A stretch of DNA of 20,081 nt from Micavibrio_A sp964423095 (GTDB lineage: Bacteria > Pseudomonadota > Alphaproteobacteria > Micavibrionales > Micavibrionaceae): NCBI GenBank assembly GCA_964423095.1, contig CAYRDI010000039.1, positions 1-20,081 of the forward strand, read 5' to 3'. Shown in pieces: positions 1 to 7,598 of the stretch (positions within the stretch are counted from its first letter, which is position 1; the number at the start of each line of letters is the position of its first letter). Under the pieces are notes generated by a model. The model was given only the letters and a program-made list of their open reading frames with translations. It was not told the origin of the DNA and made no database searches. The position numbers and the translations under genes were made by a program.

Positions 1-328
1 CCTGCCCCGTTTTCCCTTTCGAAGCATCGGCAAAAATGCGTAACGCTTCCTCACGCAGATCATCATGAATGCCCAGGACATTCATTAAATCCCAGTTGCC
101 TTCATCACGAATCTGTTGCTCCGTGTAAAAACGTACGTTGGGAGACTTACCAGAACTCAACTCGAAACGCTCACCCACGATTTTACCCCAAGCAAATTTG
201 ACGCTCGGCACGTCAAGCGTTCCCTCGAATTTTGAAGACAACGCAGTATTCGGCTGGGTCTTTGTGACGAGATGCCATTTATTGGCATTTATGGTCGTTC
301 CACGCCATGCTTCAGAATGATAACGCAT
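1..328 (-). CDS. Partial hypothetical protein, runs off the left edge
   Basis: An open frame on the minus strand starts at ATG 328-326 and has no stop before the window edge, giving at least 109 residues (N-terminus MRYHSEAWRG, last visible stretch ASKGKTGQ). An AGGG about seven bases before the ATG fits a ribosome binding site. The visible part is mixed polar and acidic, with no signal peptide, membrane segment or known motif. I do not recognise the family. The gene is divergent from the HIG1-etfBA run and separated from it by about 216 bp. The open frame, start signal and a plausible upstream promoter support a real gene, but the function is unknown. Confidence 0.6.
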   Translation of the reverse strand, partial: MRYHSEAWRGTTINANKWHLVTKTQPNTALSSKFEGTLDVPSVKFAWGKIVGERFELSSGKSPNVRFYTEQQIRDEGNWDLMNVLGIHDDLREEALRIFADASKGKTGQ

Positions 329-366
329 ACACACCCTAATTTTTGTTTTTGTAATTTGGTTGCGGG

Positions 367-396
367 TTGATATCGGATTCCAGATGTTTTCGTCAA
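367..396 (-). promoter_or_regulatory. Possible promoter of the left-edge gene
   Basis: Reading the minus strand, TTGACG (396-391) is followed after 18 bases by TATCAA (372-367). These match five of six and four of six positions of the sigma-70 consensus. A start near 360 would give a leader of about 30 bases to the ATG at 328. This rests on pattern matching only. Confidence 0.3.
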
Positions 397-544
397 GCAC
401 CTTGTTATAAATTGATATTTTATTTCAATGTTTTATGCGCCCCCTGCATAGCATGGCAACAAAAACGCATACCATGGGACAAATTACGCCCATGCAGCAT
501 AAAGCCGCCTTTTCATCGGTGCATCAGAGCGTTATCCTATTCTT

Positions 545-742
545 ATGTCCGGATTCTTTTTTTTCGCCATGATCGTGGCCATGTTGCTGACCCTTGCCGT
601 TCTCGCCATTGGAATGGTGTCGATGATCAAGGGCGGTGAATTCAACCAAAAATACGGCAACCGCCTGATGCGTGCCCGCGTGATTTTACAGGGGATCGCT
701 CTTGTGCTCTTCGCGCTCGCCTTCATGACATCCGGCCATTAA
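545..742 (+). CDS. HIG1-domain (twin transmembrane) small inner-membrane protein
   Basis: A 65-residue protein with two hydrophobic segments, about residues 4-27 and 46-62. They are joined by a polar loop carrying GGEFNQKYGNRLMRARVILQ, which matches the conserved loop of bacterial HIG1/hypoxia-induced proteins (basic residues then Gln). In many alphaproteobacteria such a gene sits just before etfB. Mitochondrial HIG1 relatives (Rcf1 type) associate with cytochrome oxidase, and a respiratory-chain role here is inference. The stop overlaps the AAAGGAG that serves etfB, so the two are likely co-transcribed. No strong Shine-Dalgarno precedes its own ATG, and the hydrophobic start (MSGFFFF) is normal for the family. 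Confidence 0.8.
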   Translation: MSGFFFFAMIVAMLLTLAVLAIGMVSMIKGGEFNQKYGNRLMRARVILQGIALVLFALAFMTSGH

Positions 743-754
743 AGGAGCCATACG

Positions 755-1527
755 ATGAAGATTCTCGTTCCCATCAAACGTGCCGTCGATTACAGCGTCA
801 AAATTCGCGTAANNNNNNNNNNGCGGATGGCAGCGGCGTTGAATTGAACAACGTCAAAATGTCCATGAACCCGTTCGATGAAATCGCCGTGGAAGAAGCC
901 GTGCGGTTGAAAGAGGCGGGAAAAGCCTCCGAAATCCTCGTCGTTTCCATCGGCCCCGCCAAGGCGCAGGATGTGATCCGCACCGCCATGGCGATTGGTG
1001 CCGACCGCGGCATTCTGGTGCAAACGGATGCGCCCACAGACATTGGCGGCGTGGAACCGTTGGCTGTTGCCAAAATTTTAAAATCGATTGCGGAAACGGA
1101 AAAACCCGATCTGATTATCATGGGCAAACAATCCATCGATGATGATTCCAACCAGACGGGCCAAATGCTGGCTGCATTACTGGGGTGGGGTCAGGCGACG
1201 TTTGCATCGAAAGTTGACGTTGCGAGTAGCGAGATAAAAGTTACGAGAGAAGTTGACGGAGGTTTAGAGACGTTATCACTGAAACTTCCGGCCATCGTGA
1301 CGACGGATCTGCGCCTCAATGAACCGCGCTATGCCGCCCTACCCAACATCATGAAGGCAAAACAAAAACCGATGGCGACGACCAAGCCCGAAGATTACGG
1401 TGTGGATATCGCACCGCGCCTTACGGTTGTAAAAGTTTCCGAACCACCCAAACGCACGGGCGGCGGCAAAGTATCTTCTGTCGATGAACTGATCGACAAA
1501 CTGAAAAACGAAGCGAAGGTGATCTGA
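755..1527 (+). CDS. etfB: Electron transfer flavoprotein beta subunit, interrupted by an assembly gap
   Basis: EtfB binds AMP and, with EtfA and its FAD, passes electrons from acyl-CoA and other flavin dehydrogenases to ETF-quinone oxidoreductase. The start ATG at 755 follows AAAGGAG and encodes MKILVPIKRAVDYSVKIRV, the classic EtfB N-terminus. Ten Ns (813-822) follow, and the protein resumes at GCG 823 with ADGSGVELNNVKMSMNPFDE. The family signature at that site, and the later stretch MGKQSIDDDSNQTGQML (nucleotide-binding loop), leave no doubt about identity. As written, the Ns put the two halves out of frame. Homologues have a single Lys between V and A/S at this point, so the real gap is probably two bases. 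Restored length is about 254 residues, near the usual 249. etfA starts one base after the stop. Confidence 0.95.
813..822. other. Assembly gap (10 N) inside etfB
   Basis: Ten consecutive N characters lie inside the etfB coding sequence. The upstream frame ends on GTA plus one A at 812, and the downstream frame begins at GCG 823. One A plus ten Ns is 11 bases, which is not a multiple of three. The true missing length must therefore be 2 modulo 3 if the gene is intact, so the run looks like a fixed-size scaffold placeholder. Confidence 0.97.
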
Positions 1528-1528
1528 T

Positions 1529-2446
1529 ATGACTGTTCTCGTTATCGCCGAATTAATCGAAGGAAAAATGACACCCGCAACCTTGTCAACGGTGACCGCC
1601 GCAATGCAAATCGGCGGAGAAGTCCACATGCTGTTCGCAGGTCCGGGTTCGGAAATGCAGGCCGTTGAAGGTGTTGCCAAGAATCTTGCCTGCGATGATC
1701 ATGCGATGTGCCATGGCATGGCGGAAAATATTGCACCCCTGATTGCCAAACTTGTCAAAGATGGCGGTTATAGCCATGTCCTCGCGCCCGCAACATCGTT
1801 TGGCAAAAATGTCCTGCCGCGCGCAGCAGCACTCTGTGATTCACAGCAGATTTCAGACATTATCGGCGTGGTTACGCCCGATACGTTCACCCGCCCCATT
1901 TACGCCGGCAATGCGATTGCCACGGTGAAATCATCGGATATCGTAAAATTCATCACGGTGCGCTCAACAGCTTTCGGCCAAGCGGCCTTTGGCGGCGGAG
2001 CCACAACGGAAAAGGTCGCAAGCACGGGCGATATAGGTCTGTCATCTTTTGTTGGTGCTGAACTTACAAAATCCGACCGTCCCGAACTAACCGCCGCGAA
2101 GATTGTCGTGTCCGGCGGTCGCGGATTGGGGTCGGGTGAAAACTTCAAGATCATAGAGGCCCTCGCGGACAAGCTGGGCGCGGCCATCGGTGCCTCGCGC
2201 GCGGCTGTCGATGCAGGGTACGTCCCCAACGATTATCAGGTGGGACAAACGGGCAAGAACGTCGCGCCGCAATTATACATCGCGGTCGGCATTTCCGGTG
2301 CCATCCAGCACCTTGCAGGCATGAAAGATTCAAAAGTGATTGTCGCCATCAACAAAGACCCCGATGCGCCGATTTTCGGCGTAGCCGATTACGGCCTTGT
2401 CGGCGATCTGTTCAAGATTGTGCCTGAACTGACCCAAAAGATTTAA
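1529..2446 (+). CDS. etfA: Electron transfer flavoprotein alpha subunit
   Basis: A 305-residue protein of normal family length. The C-terminal FAD-binding signature is intact at about residues 249-265 (LYIAVGISGAIQHLAGM), followed by INKDPDAPIFGVADYGLVGD. The nucleotide-binding motif SGGRGLGSGENF precedes it at about 191-202. EtfA holds the catalytic FAD and pairs with EtfB in the cytoplasm to deliver electrons to the quinone pool. It starts one base after the etfB stop, so the pair is translationally linked. It ends five bases before the stop of the convergent pentapeptide gene, with no visible terminator between them. Confidence 0.97.
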   Translation: MTVLVIAELIEGKMTPATLSTVTAAMQIGGEVHMLFAGPGSEMQAVEGVAKNLACDDHAMCHGMAENIAPLIAKLVKDGGYSHVLAPATSFGKNVLPRAAALCDSQQISDIIGVVTPDTFTRPIYAGNAIATVKSSDIVKFITVRSTAFGQAAFGGGATTEKVASTGDIGLSSFVGAELTKSDRPELTAAKIVVSGGRGLGSGENFKIIEALADKLGAAIGASRAAVDAGYVPNDYQVGQTGKNVAPQLYIAVGISGAIQHLAGMKDSKVIVAINKDPDAPIFGVADYGLVGDLFKIVPELTQKI

Positions 2447-2451
2447 GGCCG

Positions 2452-3750
2452 TTATTCTTCCGTTGCCCGCATTTTGAAGGCGGAGCCTGCTTTCGCGGCC
2501 GGGAAGATGGCACCTTCGGTAATGGCATCATCGAGTTGCGCGTTTTCAAGGATGGCGTCCGTAAAATCACATTCCCGCAAATCCGCCCCACGCAAATCCG
2601 CGTTGGTTAAATCTGCGCCCTTAAACACCGCCATACGCATTTTGCAGTTTGAAAAATCCGCATAGGTGAGCGAGGCATTCGAAAAATCACACGGTGAAAA
2701 CCGCTTGGTCGTCGCCCCGCCGCCGCCGAACATCAACGGTTCGAAATTGGCCCCGCGCACGGAGGCGTGTGAAAAACGGGCGCCTTTGAACGAACTGCCG
2801 CGCATGTCGGCCTCTTCCATATCGCAACGGCGGAAATCCGTATCGTTCAAATTCGCACTCTGCATTTCTATGCGATAGAGATTCATGCCGAAAAAGCGGG
2901 CTTTTTCAGCCTTTATCGCGGTCATCTTTTCGCCCTTGAGCGTCTCCAAGGGGCGCATATCGTAACCGGACAGGTCAAGCTGCCGCCCTTCCGACCCCGC
3001 CGTGGAAACCCACAGCCGGTGCGTTTCAATCTTTTTGGCAAGCGGTTCGTCCATATCCTTGACCGATGTGCCGATATTGGCATCGGTGATGGCCTCGGAG
3101 AGGTCCACTTCCATTTCGCTGATCTCGGCCATGTTGATGCCGGTCAGGATGGTTGCCTTCAATTGCGCGCCTTTCAGTTTGACGCCCGCAAGCTGCGCGC
3201 CCGAAAGGTCGGCCCCTTGCAAATCCGCATTGCGCAAATCCGCGCCTGCCATGTTGATCCCGGTCATGATTGCATCGGCGAAATCCGCGCTGTTGGCCAA
3301 AGACCCCACCAAACGCGCCCCCGAAAGGTTGGCACCCCGGAACGACACGCTTTCGCCCGTATCGTACATCCCGTTTTTGGAAAAGCCGCCAACACGCAAG
3401 TCAGCCTTGTCAAAGTTCGCCTGTTCAAGGTTCGCAGATTGAATGCGCGCCCCGCGCAGATCCGCACGCGCGAAATTACACCGCGCCAAGTTTGAATCGC
3501 TGAGATCACAGGCGTACAAACGGCTTTCGGAAAAGTTCGCCTTGGACAAATCCATGCGGACCATCCGGCACCCCGTGAAGTCCGACTGCCTCATGTCTTT
3601 TCCGGCAAACGAAAGCCCCGCCATATCGACGTTCTTCAGCGTCGCACGACGGCCACCAAGACGCCCGTTCAAAAACCGCGTATGCAGTTCGACCATGGCA
3701 TCCAGTTGCGCCTGCGTCAGTTTTTCGGCGTAGTCTTCAGTTTCAGACAT
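2452..3750 (-). CDS. Pentapeptide-repeat protein, two repeat blocks
   Basis: A 432-residue protein rich in A(D/N)LXX/ANFXX units, predicted to fold as right-handed quadrilateral beta-helices. Block one spans about residues 40-220 (runs such as ARADLRGARIQSANLEQANF). A non-repeat linker at about 221-260 contains ETHRLWVSTAGSEGRQLDLSG. Block two runs from about 258 to 415. The N-terminal HTRFLNGRLGGRRATL lead-in resembles other alphaproteobacterial pentapeptide proteins. There is no signal peptide or membrane segment, so it is probably cytoplasmic. Pentapeptide proteins range from DNA-gyrase mimics to scaffolds, and nothing here picks a role. It lies 56 bp after tlpA on the same strand and has its own good -10 box. 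Confidence 0.9.
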   Translation of the reverse strand: MSETEDYAEKLTQAQLDAMVELHTRFLNGRLGGRRATLKNVDMAGLSFAGKDMRQSDFTGCRMVRMDLSKANFSESRLYACDLSDSNLARCNFARADLRGARIQSANLEQANFDKADLRVGGFSKNGMYDTGESVSFRGANLSGARLVGSLANSADFADAIMTGINMAGADLRNADLQGADLSGAQLAGVKLKGAQLKATILTGINMAEISEMEVDLSEAITDANIGTSVKDMDEPLAKKIETHRLWVSTAGSEGRQLDLSGYDMRPLETLKGEKMTAIKAEKARFFGMNLYRIEMQSANLNDTDFRRCDMEEADMRGSSFKGARFSHASVRGANFEPLMFGGGGATTKRFSPCDFSNASLTYADFSNCKMRMAVFKGADLTNADLRGADLRECDFTDAILENAQLDDAITEGAIFPAAKAGSAFKMRATEE

Positions 3751-3777
3751 TTTTATTCCGTACGTCCCAAAGGCACC

Positions 3778-3783
3778 ATTATA
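3778..3783 (-). promoter_or_regulatory. Possible -10 box for the pentapeptide gene
   Basis: The minus strand reads TATAAT, a perfect sigma-70 -10 hexamer, 27 bases before the ATG at 3750. The -35 region is AT-rich without a good match. The element suggests the gene can be transcribed separately from tlpA. Confidence 0.4.
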
Positions 3784-3806
3784 GGCTTGAAATATTTAAG
3801 AAAATT

Positions 3807-4436
3807 TTACCGGTTTTGAAGAAGAAACACATCGAAGAAATCCTGGGCCTGCGCCGAAGTCCAGTCCGCATCCCCTTCAAAACGATAGAGGATTTGGCCG
3901 TTGCTGCCCAATAGAAAACTGGTCGGAAGCCCCTGAATGCCCAGATTTTTCACAAATTCGCCGTTCGGGTCCAAATGACCCGCAAAATCACCAAGTTGGC
4001 GTTTTTCCAGAAAACCGGCGATATCAGCCGCCGTTTTGTTCTGTTCTGCGACGATCCCGATGACCTGAACCCTTCCTTCATAGGCCTTGGCAAATTTATC
4101 CAAAGACGGCAGTTCCACAACACACGGCAGGCACCAGGTCGCCCAGAAATTGACCAACAGGGGCTTGCCTTTGAAATCTTCTATCCGCACTGCCTTCCCC
4201 TTCAGATCTTTCAATGGCAGATCGGGCAGATATTTTGGTTCGGTCGTCGCACTGAGATTGTGAAGAGTTGCACCAAAAGCCTCTAACTGCTTTTTGGGCA
4301 CGGCGGGCGGCACAAAATCCGCAAAATCGCGCGCCATCCGGTGTTCATGATACCACCGCGGGCCGTAATATCCGAAGACGGCGGAAATACCGAAGACGGC
4401 CAATGCGACCAGAATGAAAATTGTCTTGTTCTTCAT
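3807..4436 (-). CDS. tlpA: TlpA/ResA-type membrane-anchored thioredoxin
   Basis: A 209-residue protein with an uncleaved-looking signal anchor (about residues 5-24) and a periplasmic thioredoxin fold. The redox motif is W101-C102-L-P-C105 in VNFWATWCLPCVVELPSL. The cis-proline loop GIQGLPTSFLL lies near the C-terminus. TlpA proteins reduce periplasmic dithiols, notably for cytochrome oxidase copper sites and cytochrome c maturation. The ATG at 4436 follows GGAAGA. Alphaproteobacteria commonly have this gene divergent from argH, followed by the small lipoprotein and lysA; here argH is missing and the lipoprotein starts only 26 or 35 bases away. The family assignment is secure, the exact substrate is not. 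Confidence 0.93.
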   Translation of the reverse strand: MKNKTIFILVALAVFGISAVFGYYGPRWYHEHRMARDFADFVPPAVPKKQLEAFGATLHNLSATTEPKYLPDLPLKDLKGKAVRIEDFKGKPLLVNFWATWCLPCVVELPSLDKFAKAYEGRVQVIGIVAEQNKTAADIAGFLEKRQLGDFAGHLDPNGEFVKNLGIQGLPTSFLLGSNGQILYRFEGDADWTSAQAQDFFDVFLLQNR

Positions 4437-4462
4437 GGTTCTTCCATGGTTTTAATAATGCC

Positions 4463-4615
4463 ATGACTCCTATGCGCAAATATGGCCTATGGATGGCCCT
4501 CATGTCCACCTTGCTGATCTCCGCCTGCGGGATAAAACCCGGCAGCCTGCAACCGCCCAAAGGGGCGGAACAAGACGGATTCCCCCACACCTATCCGATG
4601 CCGGAGGAGAAATAA
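4463..4615 (+). CDS. lptM: LptM-like small lipoprotein
   Basis: A 50-residue lipoprotein precursor (47 from the alternative ATG at 4472). A basic start (MRKYG), a hydrophobic stretch and the lipobox I-S-A-C are followed by GIKPGSLQPP, the CGxKG/PLxxP pattern of LptM (YifL) lipoproteins. LptM assists LptD disulfide maturation in the outer-membrane LPS translocon of enterobacteria; transfer of that role here is inference. Both candidate starts lack a clear Shine-Dalgarno sequence. It lies three bases before lysA, the usual alphaproteobacterial order. Its promoter would have to lie inside divergent tlpA; a weak TTGTTC/TTTAAT pair (4426-4456) is the only candidate seen. Confidence 0.8.
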   Translation: MTPMRKYGLWMALMSTLLISACGIKPGSLQPPKGAEQDGFPHTYPMPEEK

Positions 4616-4618
4616 CCC

Positions 4619-5896
4619 ATGCGCGGCTTTCACGAAAAAGACGGCGTTCTGTGCGCCGATGGTGTTCCGCTCGACCGGATTGCAAAAGAGGTTGGCACCC
4701 CGGCCTATGTCTATTCTTCGGCGGTGATCGAAGACCAGTTCAACGCGTTGAAGAACGCGATGGCAAAGGCTTTGCCCAAGGATCGCCAGCCCCTGCTCTG
4801 TTTTGCGTGCAAGGCGAATTCCAATCTCGCCGTGCTCAATCTTTTACAATCACTAGGCAGCGGACTGGAAATTGTATCCGAAGGCGAACTCGTGCGCGGA
4901 TTAAGGGCCGGGTTTGATCCAAAGAAAATCGTGTCCACCGGTGTCGGCAAACAACGCAGCGAAATTGCGGCGCAGTTAAACGCAGGCATTCATCAATTAA
5001 ACGTGGAATCCCTTCCCGAACTGGAACGGATCAACGACATCGCGGGACAGATGGGCAAGAAGGCAACAGTTGTCTTCCGCCTGAACCCGAATGTCAGCGG
5101 CGGCGGCCACCACAAAATATCCACGGGCCGTAAACGCGACAAATTCGGCATGGGCATGGAGATGATGGAGCGCGCCTATGCGCTCGCCACGCAAATGCCG
5201 AATGTGGAACCTGTCGGACTTTCCATGCATATCGGATCGCAGGTGTTCGAAGTGGAAAAATTCAAGGAAGCCTTTTCCCGCCTGCCCGATACGGTCACAA
5301 GTTTGCGTAAAAGCGGGTATAAAGTTTCGCGGCTCGACATCGGCGGCGGGTTCCCGATCATCTACCGCGATGAACGGTTGCTCGATCTGGATTCCTATGC
5401 GCAATGGGTCAATGACATCATTGTGCCGCTGGACACCGAAATCATTATGGAACCGGGACGTTATCTGGTCGGAAATGCCGGCGTGGTCTTGACCGAAGTG
5501 GAGTTTGTCAAAGAAACGCAGGATCGCAATTTCCTGATTGTCAACGCGGCGATGAACGATTTGATCCGCCCGGCGATGTATGACGCCTATCATGGGATCG
5601 AACCCATCACAAACTGGAACGCCCCGCGCAAAACGTATGATGTGGTCGGCCCCGTGTGCGAAACCGGCGATACATTTACGACCGATCGCGAGCTGCCGCA
5701 AATGGCGGCGGGCGATCTGGCCGTCATCCGCTCGGCGGGTGCCTATGGCGCATCGATGGCATCGAATTACAATACCCGCCCGCTGGCCGCCGAAGTCATG
5801 ACAAAGGATGGCCAATTCAAGATCATCCGCCCGCGCCAGACATACGACGATGTCATCGGCCGCGATGTGATACCGAAGTGGTCGAATGATCAGTGA
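4619..5896 (+). CDS. lysA: Diaminopimelate decarboxylase
   Basis: A 425-residue PLP enzyme of fold type III that decarboxylates meso-diaminopimelate to lysine in the cytoplasm. The PLP lysine is K65 in CFACKANSNLAVL. Further hallmarks in order are SMHIGSQ (about 202-208), LDIGGGFPI (about 239-247), MEPGRYLVGNAG, GPVCETGDTF (about 344-353) and SAGAYGASMASNYNTRP near the C-terminus, the last two being the substrate and PLP loops. The stop is TGA 5894-5896. A GGAGGA ten bases before the ATG is strong. The start is three bases after lptM. The 3' end overlaps the convergent zinc-ribbon gene by seven bases. Confidence 0.97.
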   Translation: MRGFHEKDGVLCADGVPLDRIAKEVGTPAYVYSSAVIEDQFNALKNAMAKALPKDRQPLLCFACKANSNLAVLNLLQSLGSGLEIVSEGELVRGLRAGFDPKKIVSTGVGKQRSEIAAQLNAGIHQLNVESLPELERINDIAGQMGKKATVVFRLNPNVSGGGHHKISTGRKRDKFGMGMEMMERAYALATQMPNVEPVGLSMHIGSQVFEVEKFKEAFSRLPDTVTSLRKSGYKVSRLDIGGGFPIIYRDERLLDLDSYAQWVNDIIVPLDTEIIMEPGRYLVGNAGVVLTEVEFVKETQDRNFLIVNAAMNDLIRPAMYDAYHGIEPITNWNAPRKTYDVVGPVCETGDTFTTDRELPQMAAGDLAVIRSAGAYGASMASNYNTRPLAAEVMTKDGQFKIIRPRQTYDDVIGRDVIPKWSNDQ

Positions 5897-6744
5897 TGTG
5901 GTTCTTCGGCATGGCCGCTTGATGCAGGAACGTCATCTTCGGCCAGCTTTGTCTTCACATACGTAAAGGCATAGGTTACATCCGTGGCGCCATCGGGCAT
6001 TTTTGGGTACATCCCCGAAAATTTGGCCGAAGATTCCGCGCCGATCTTGCCGGCAGGGGCCGGGATAATCACATGGTCGATCACAATGCCGTGATCATCC
6101 ACGAACGTCGCCATAATGGCGGGGACATCCATATCCACGTCCCGCAAATTGACCACGGTGCCAGACAATTTAATCTGCCCGTTCAATTGTTCGGCCCGCA
6201 ATTCTTCCAAACTCAACCCCTGTCCGGGCGGTACAGGTTTCAGACCGATCAGGTCATATAGCAGGTTCGAGGGTGGCCAGGCGCGGCTGATCTGTGGCTG
6301 CATCACCAAAAAGGCAATTCCGACGAGCACGTAAAACGCCGCCGCCGCCATATACCCTGCATAACCGCCGCCCCCTTTTTTCTGGGCTGCAAGATCGGCC
6401 AGAACGCGGTCTTCGGCCGCGGGTTTGACGCCTTCGGGAATCGGTGCTGCCTCGATCTCTTTTTGCAAAATGGCATGGAAGTCGTCGTCATCTTCGTGTT
6501 CATGTCCGGAAATCCCGGTTTCATCCACAGACATATCCACAATATCCTGTGGATCATTTTCATCCATCATATCCTGTGCCAGAAAGTCCGGCGCATCGCC
6601 GAAAAGCTCGTCATCCAGCCCCTCTTCGGCATCGGCACGCCATTCATGGCCGCAGGACGCGCAGCGCACGCGGCGCCCCCGCGGGCCGATGGCCCCGGCC
6701 GAAACCAGATAGCGTGCCGTACATGCGGGACAGGTCAGAATCAT
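5890..6744 (-). CDS. MJ0042-type zinc-ribbon protein with DUF3426 domain
   Basis: A 284-residue protein. The N-terminus carries a zinc ribbon with C5-P-A-C8 and C28-A-S-C31 (MJ0042 family). An acidic low-complexity region follows (about 38-100), then one membrane segment at about 130-149. The C-terminal DUF3426 region, about 175-265, contains LSGTVVNLRDVDMDVPAI. The topology suggests a cytoplasmic zinc ribbon and a periplasmic DUF3426 domain. Such genes are commonly found divergent from ftsE in alphaproteobacteria, as nearly here, with one extra gene in between. Its molecular function is not established. Confidence 0.88.
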   Translation of the reverse strand: MILTCPACTARYLVSAGAIGPRGRRVRCASCGHEWRADAEEGLDDELFGDAPDFLAQDMMDENDPQDIVDMSVDETGISGHEHEDDDDFHAILQKEIEAAPIPEGVKPAAEDRVLADLAAQKKGGGGYAGYMAAAAFYVLVGIAFLVMQPQISRAWPPSNLLYDLIGLKPVPPGQGLSLEELRAEQLNGQIKLSGTVVNLRDVDMDVPAIMATFVDDHGIVIDHVIIPAPAGKIGAESSAKFSGMYPKMPDGATDVTYAFTYVKTKLAEDDVPASSGHAEEPHH

Positions 6745-6783
6745 TTCAAGCCGTTGTCTTCCATCCGTAAACTCAATCTAGTA

Positions 6784-6812
6784 TGTATAAGATACGATTG
6801 GAATAACAGCAA
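6784..6812 (-). promoter_or_regulatory. Possible promoter of the zinc-ribbon gene
   Basis: On the minus strand TTGCTG (6812-6807) is followed after exactly 17 bases by TATACA (6789-6784). A start near 6777 would give a leader of about 33 bases to the ATG at 6744. The match is moderate. The same 80-bp gap must also hold the promoter of the divergent ftsEX run, for which I see only a -10-like TATAAG at 6786-6791. Confidence 0.3.
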
Positions 6813-6824
6813 GGCAGGCCAAGA

Positions 6825-7595
6825 ATGCACAGGTTGATTTGGGGCATCCCCGCGCTTTTCATATTGGCGGCGGTTCCGGCATGGGCGGAAAACGCCAAAA
6901 TCCCGGATTGTGCCGCGATGGATCGGCCCTGCCTGATGAAGCAGATCGAAACCCTGACCCCGCAAATAGAACGCAGCGAATGGCAGGATCAGACCTACCG
7001 TGAACTGGCCAAAACCTATGCCTATGAAGGAAAGACCGTCGAGGCCATCGCCCTGATCGATAAAATAAAAAGCACGGATACCAAGGCTATGACCATTCGC
7101 GGCATCGGCATGGCCGCAGCAACCAAAAAATGGAATGCTGCGGAATACGATGATTTGTTCGGCAAACTCGCCGCCGAAGCAAAAAAGATAAACCATCCGC
7201 CATCACAAGCCATCGCCTATACCTACATCGCGATGGCGCAGGCTTTTGCGGGGCAGGATGATGCCGCCCGCAAGACCGCCTCCTCAATGGACAACGCCGC
7301 CCTTCGCAACAAGGCGTTCGGCGAAACGGCGGAAATAGAGGCCGATCGCGGTGATTTGAAAAACGCCCTGACCAGTCTTGAAAAACTTGATTCCCCCGCC
7401 TACCGCAACAAGGCCTATGCCACCGTTTCACGCATTTTCCTTGATAAAGCCATGATTGAGGAGGCTTATACTTGCGCGAGCAGAATCGACAACGCCTATC
7501 TTCGTGCAAAATCCTTGCAGTTGATCTTGAACAAAGGAAACGCCGAAGAACAGGATCTGGAGCCGCAAAACGATTTAAGCATTGGTGGAGAATAA
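6825..7595 (+). CDS. Exported TPR-like repeat protein ahead of ftsEX
   Basis: A 256-residue protein with a clear signal peptide (MHRLIWGIPALFILAAVPAWA, cut predicted after A21). The mature part is almost all helical repeats of about 35 residues: YRELAKTYAYEGKTVEAIAL, then AYTYIAMAQAFAGQDDAARK, then GETAEIEADRGDLKNALTSL, then ATVSRIFLDKAMIEEAYTC. They have the A/G/Y spacing of TPR-type repeats. C29 and C36 could form a disulfide. The gene ends three bases before the ftsE GTG start, and its last codons contain the GGAG that serves ftsE, so the two are translationally coupled. No named family is recognised. A scaffold or FtsX-partner role in the periplasm is inference from position. Confidence 0.85.
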   Translation: MHRLIWGIPALFILAAVPAWAENAKIPDCAAMDRPCLMKQIETLTPQIERSEWQDQTYRELAKTYAYEGKTVEAIALIDKIKSTDTKAMTIRGIGMAAATKKWNAAEYDDLFGKLAAEAKKINHPPSQAIAYTYIAMAQAFAGQDDAARKTASSMDNAALRNKAFGETAEIEADRGDLKNALTSLEKLDSPAYRNKAYATVSRIFLDKAMIEEAYTCASRIDNAYLRAKSLQLILNKGNAEEQDLEPQNDLSIGGE

Positions 7596-7598
7596 CGC

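Noticed and set aside
3002..3495. Long plus-strand frames opposite the pentapeptide gene.
   Set aside because: The repetitive A(D/N)L codons leave the opposite strand free of stops. The translated products are low-complexity mirrors of the repeats.
4997..5815. A 272-codon open frame antisense to lysA.
   Set aside because: It lies wholly across a gene with intact PLP motifs. Its protein is His/Arg/Ile-rich, typical of antisense reading, and shows no domain.
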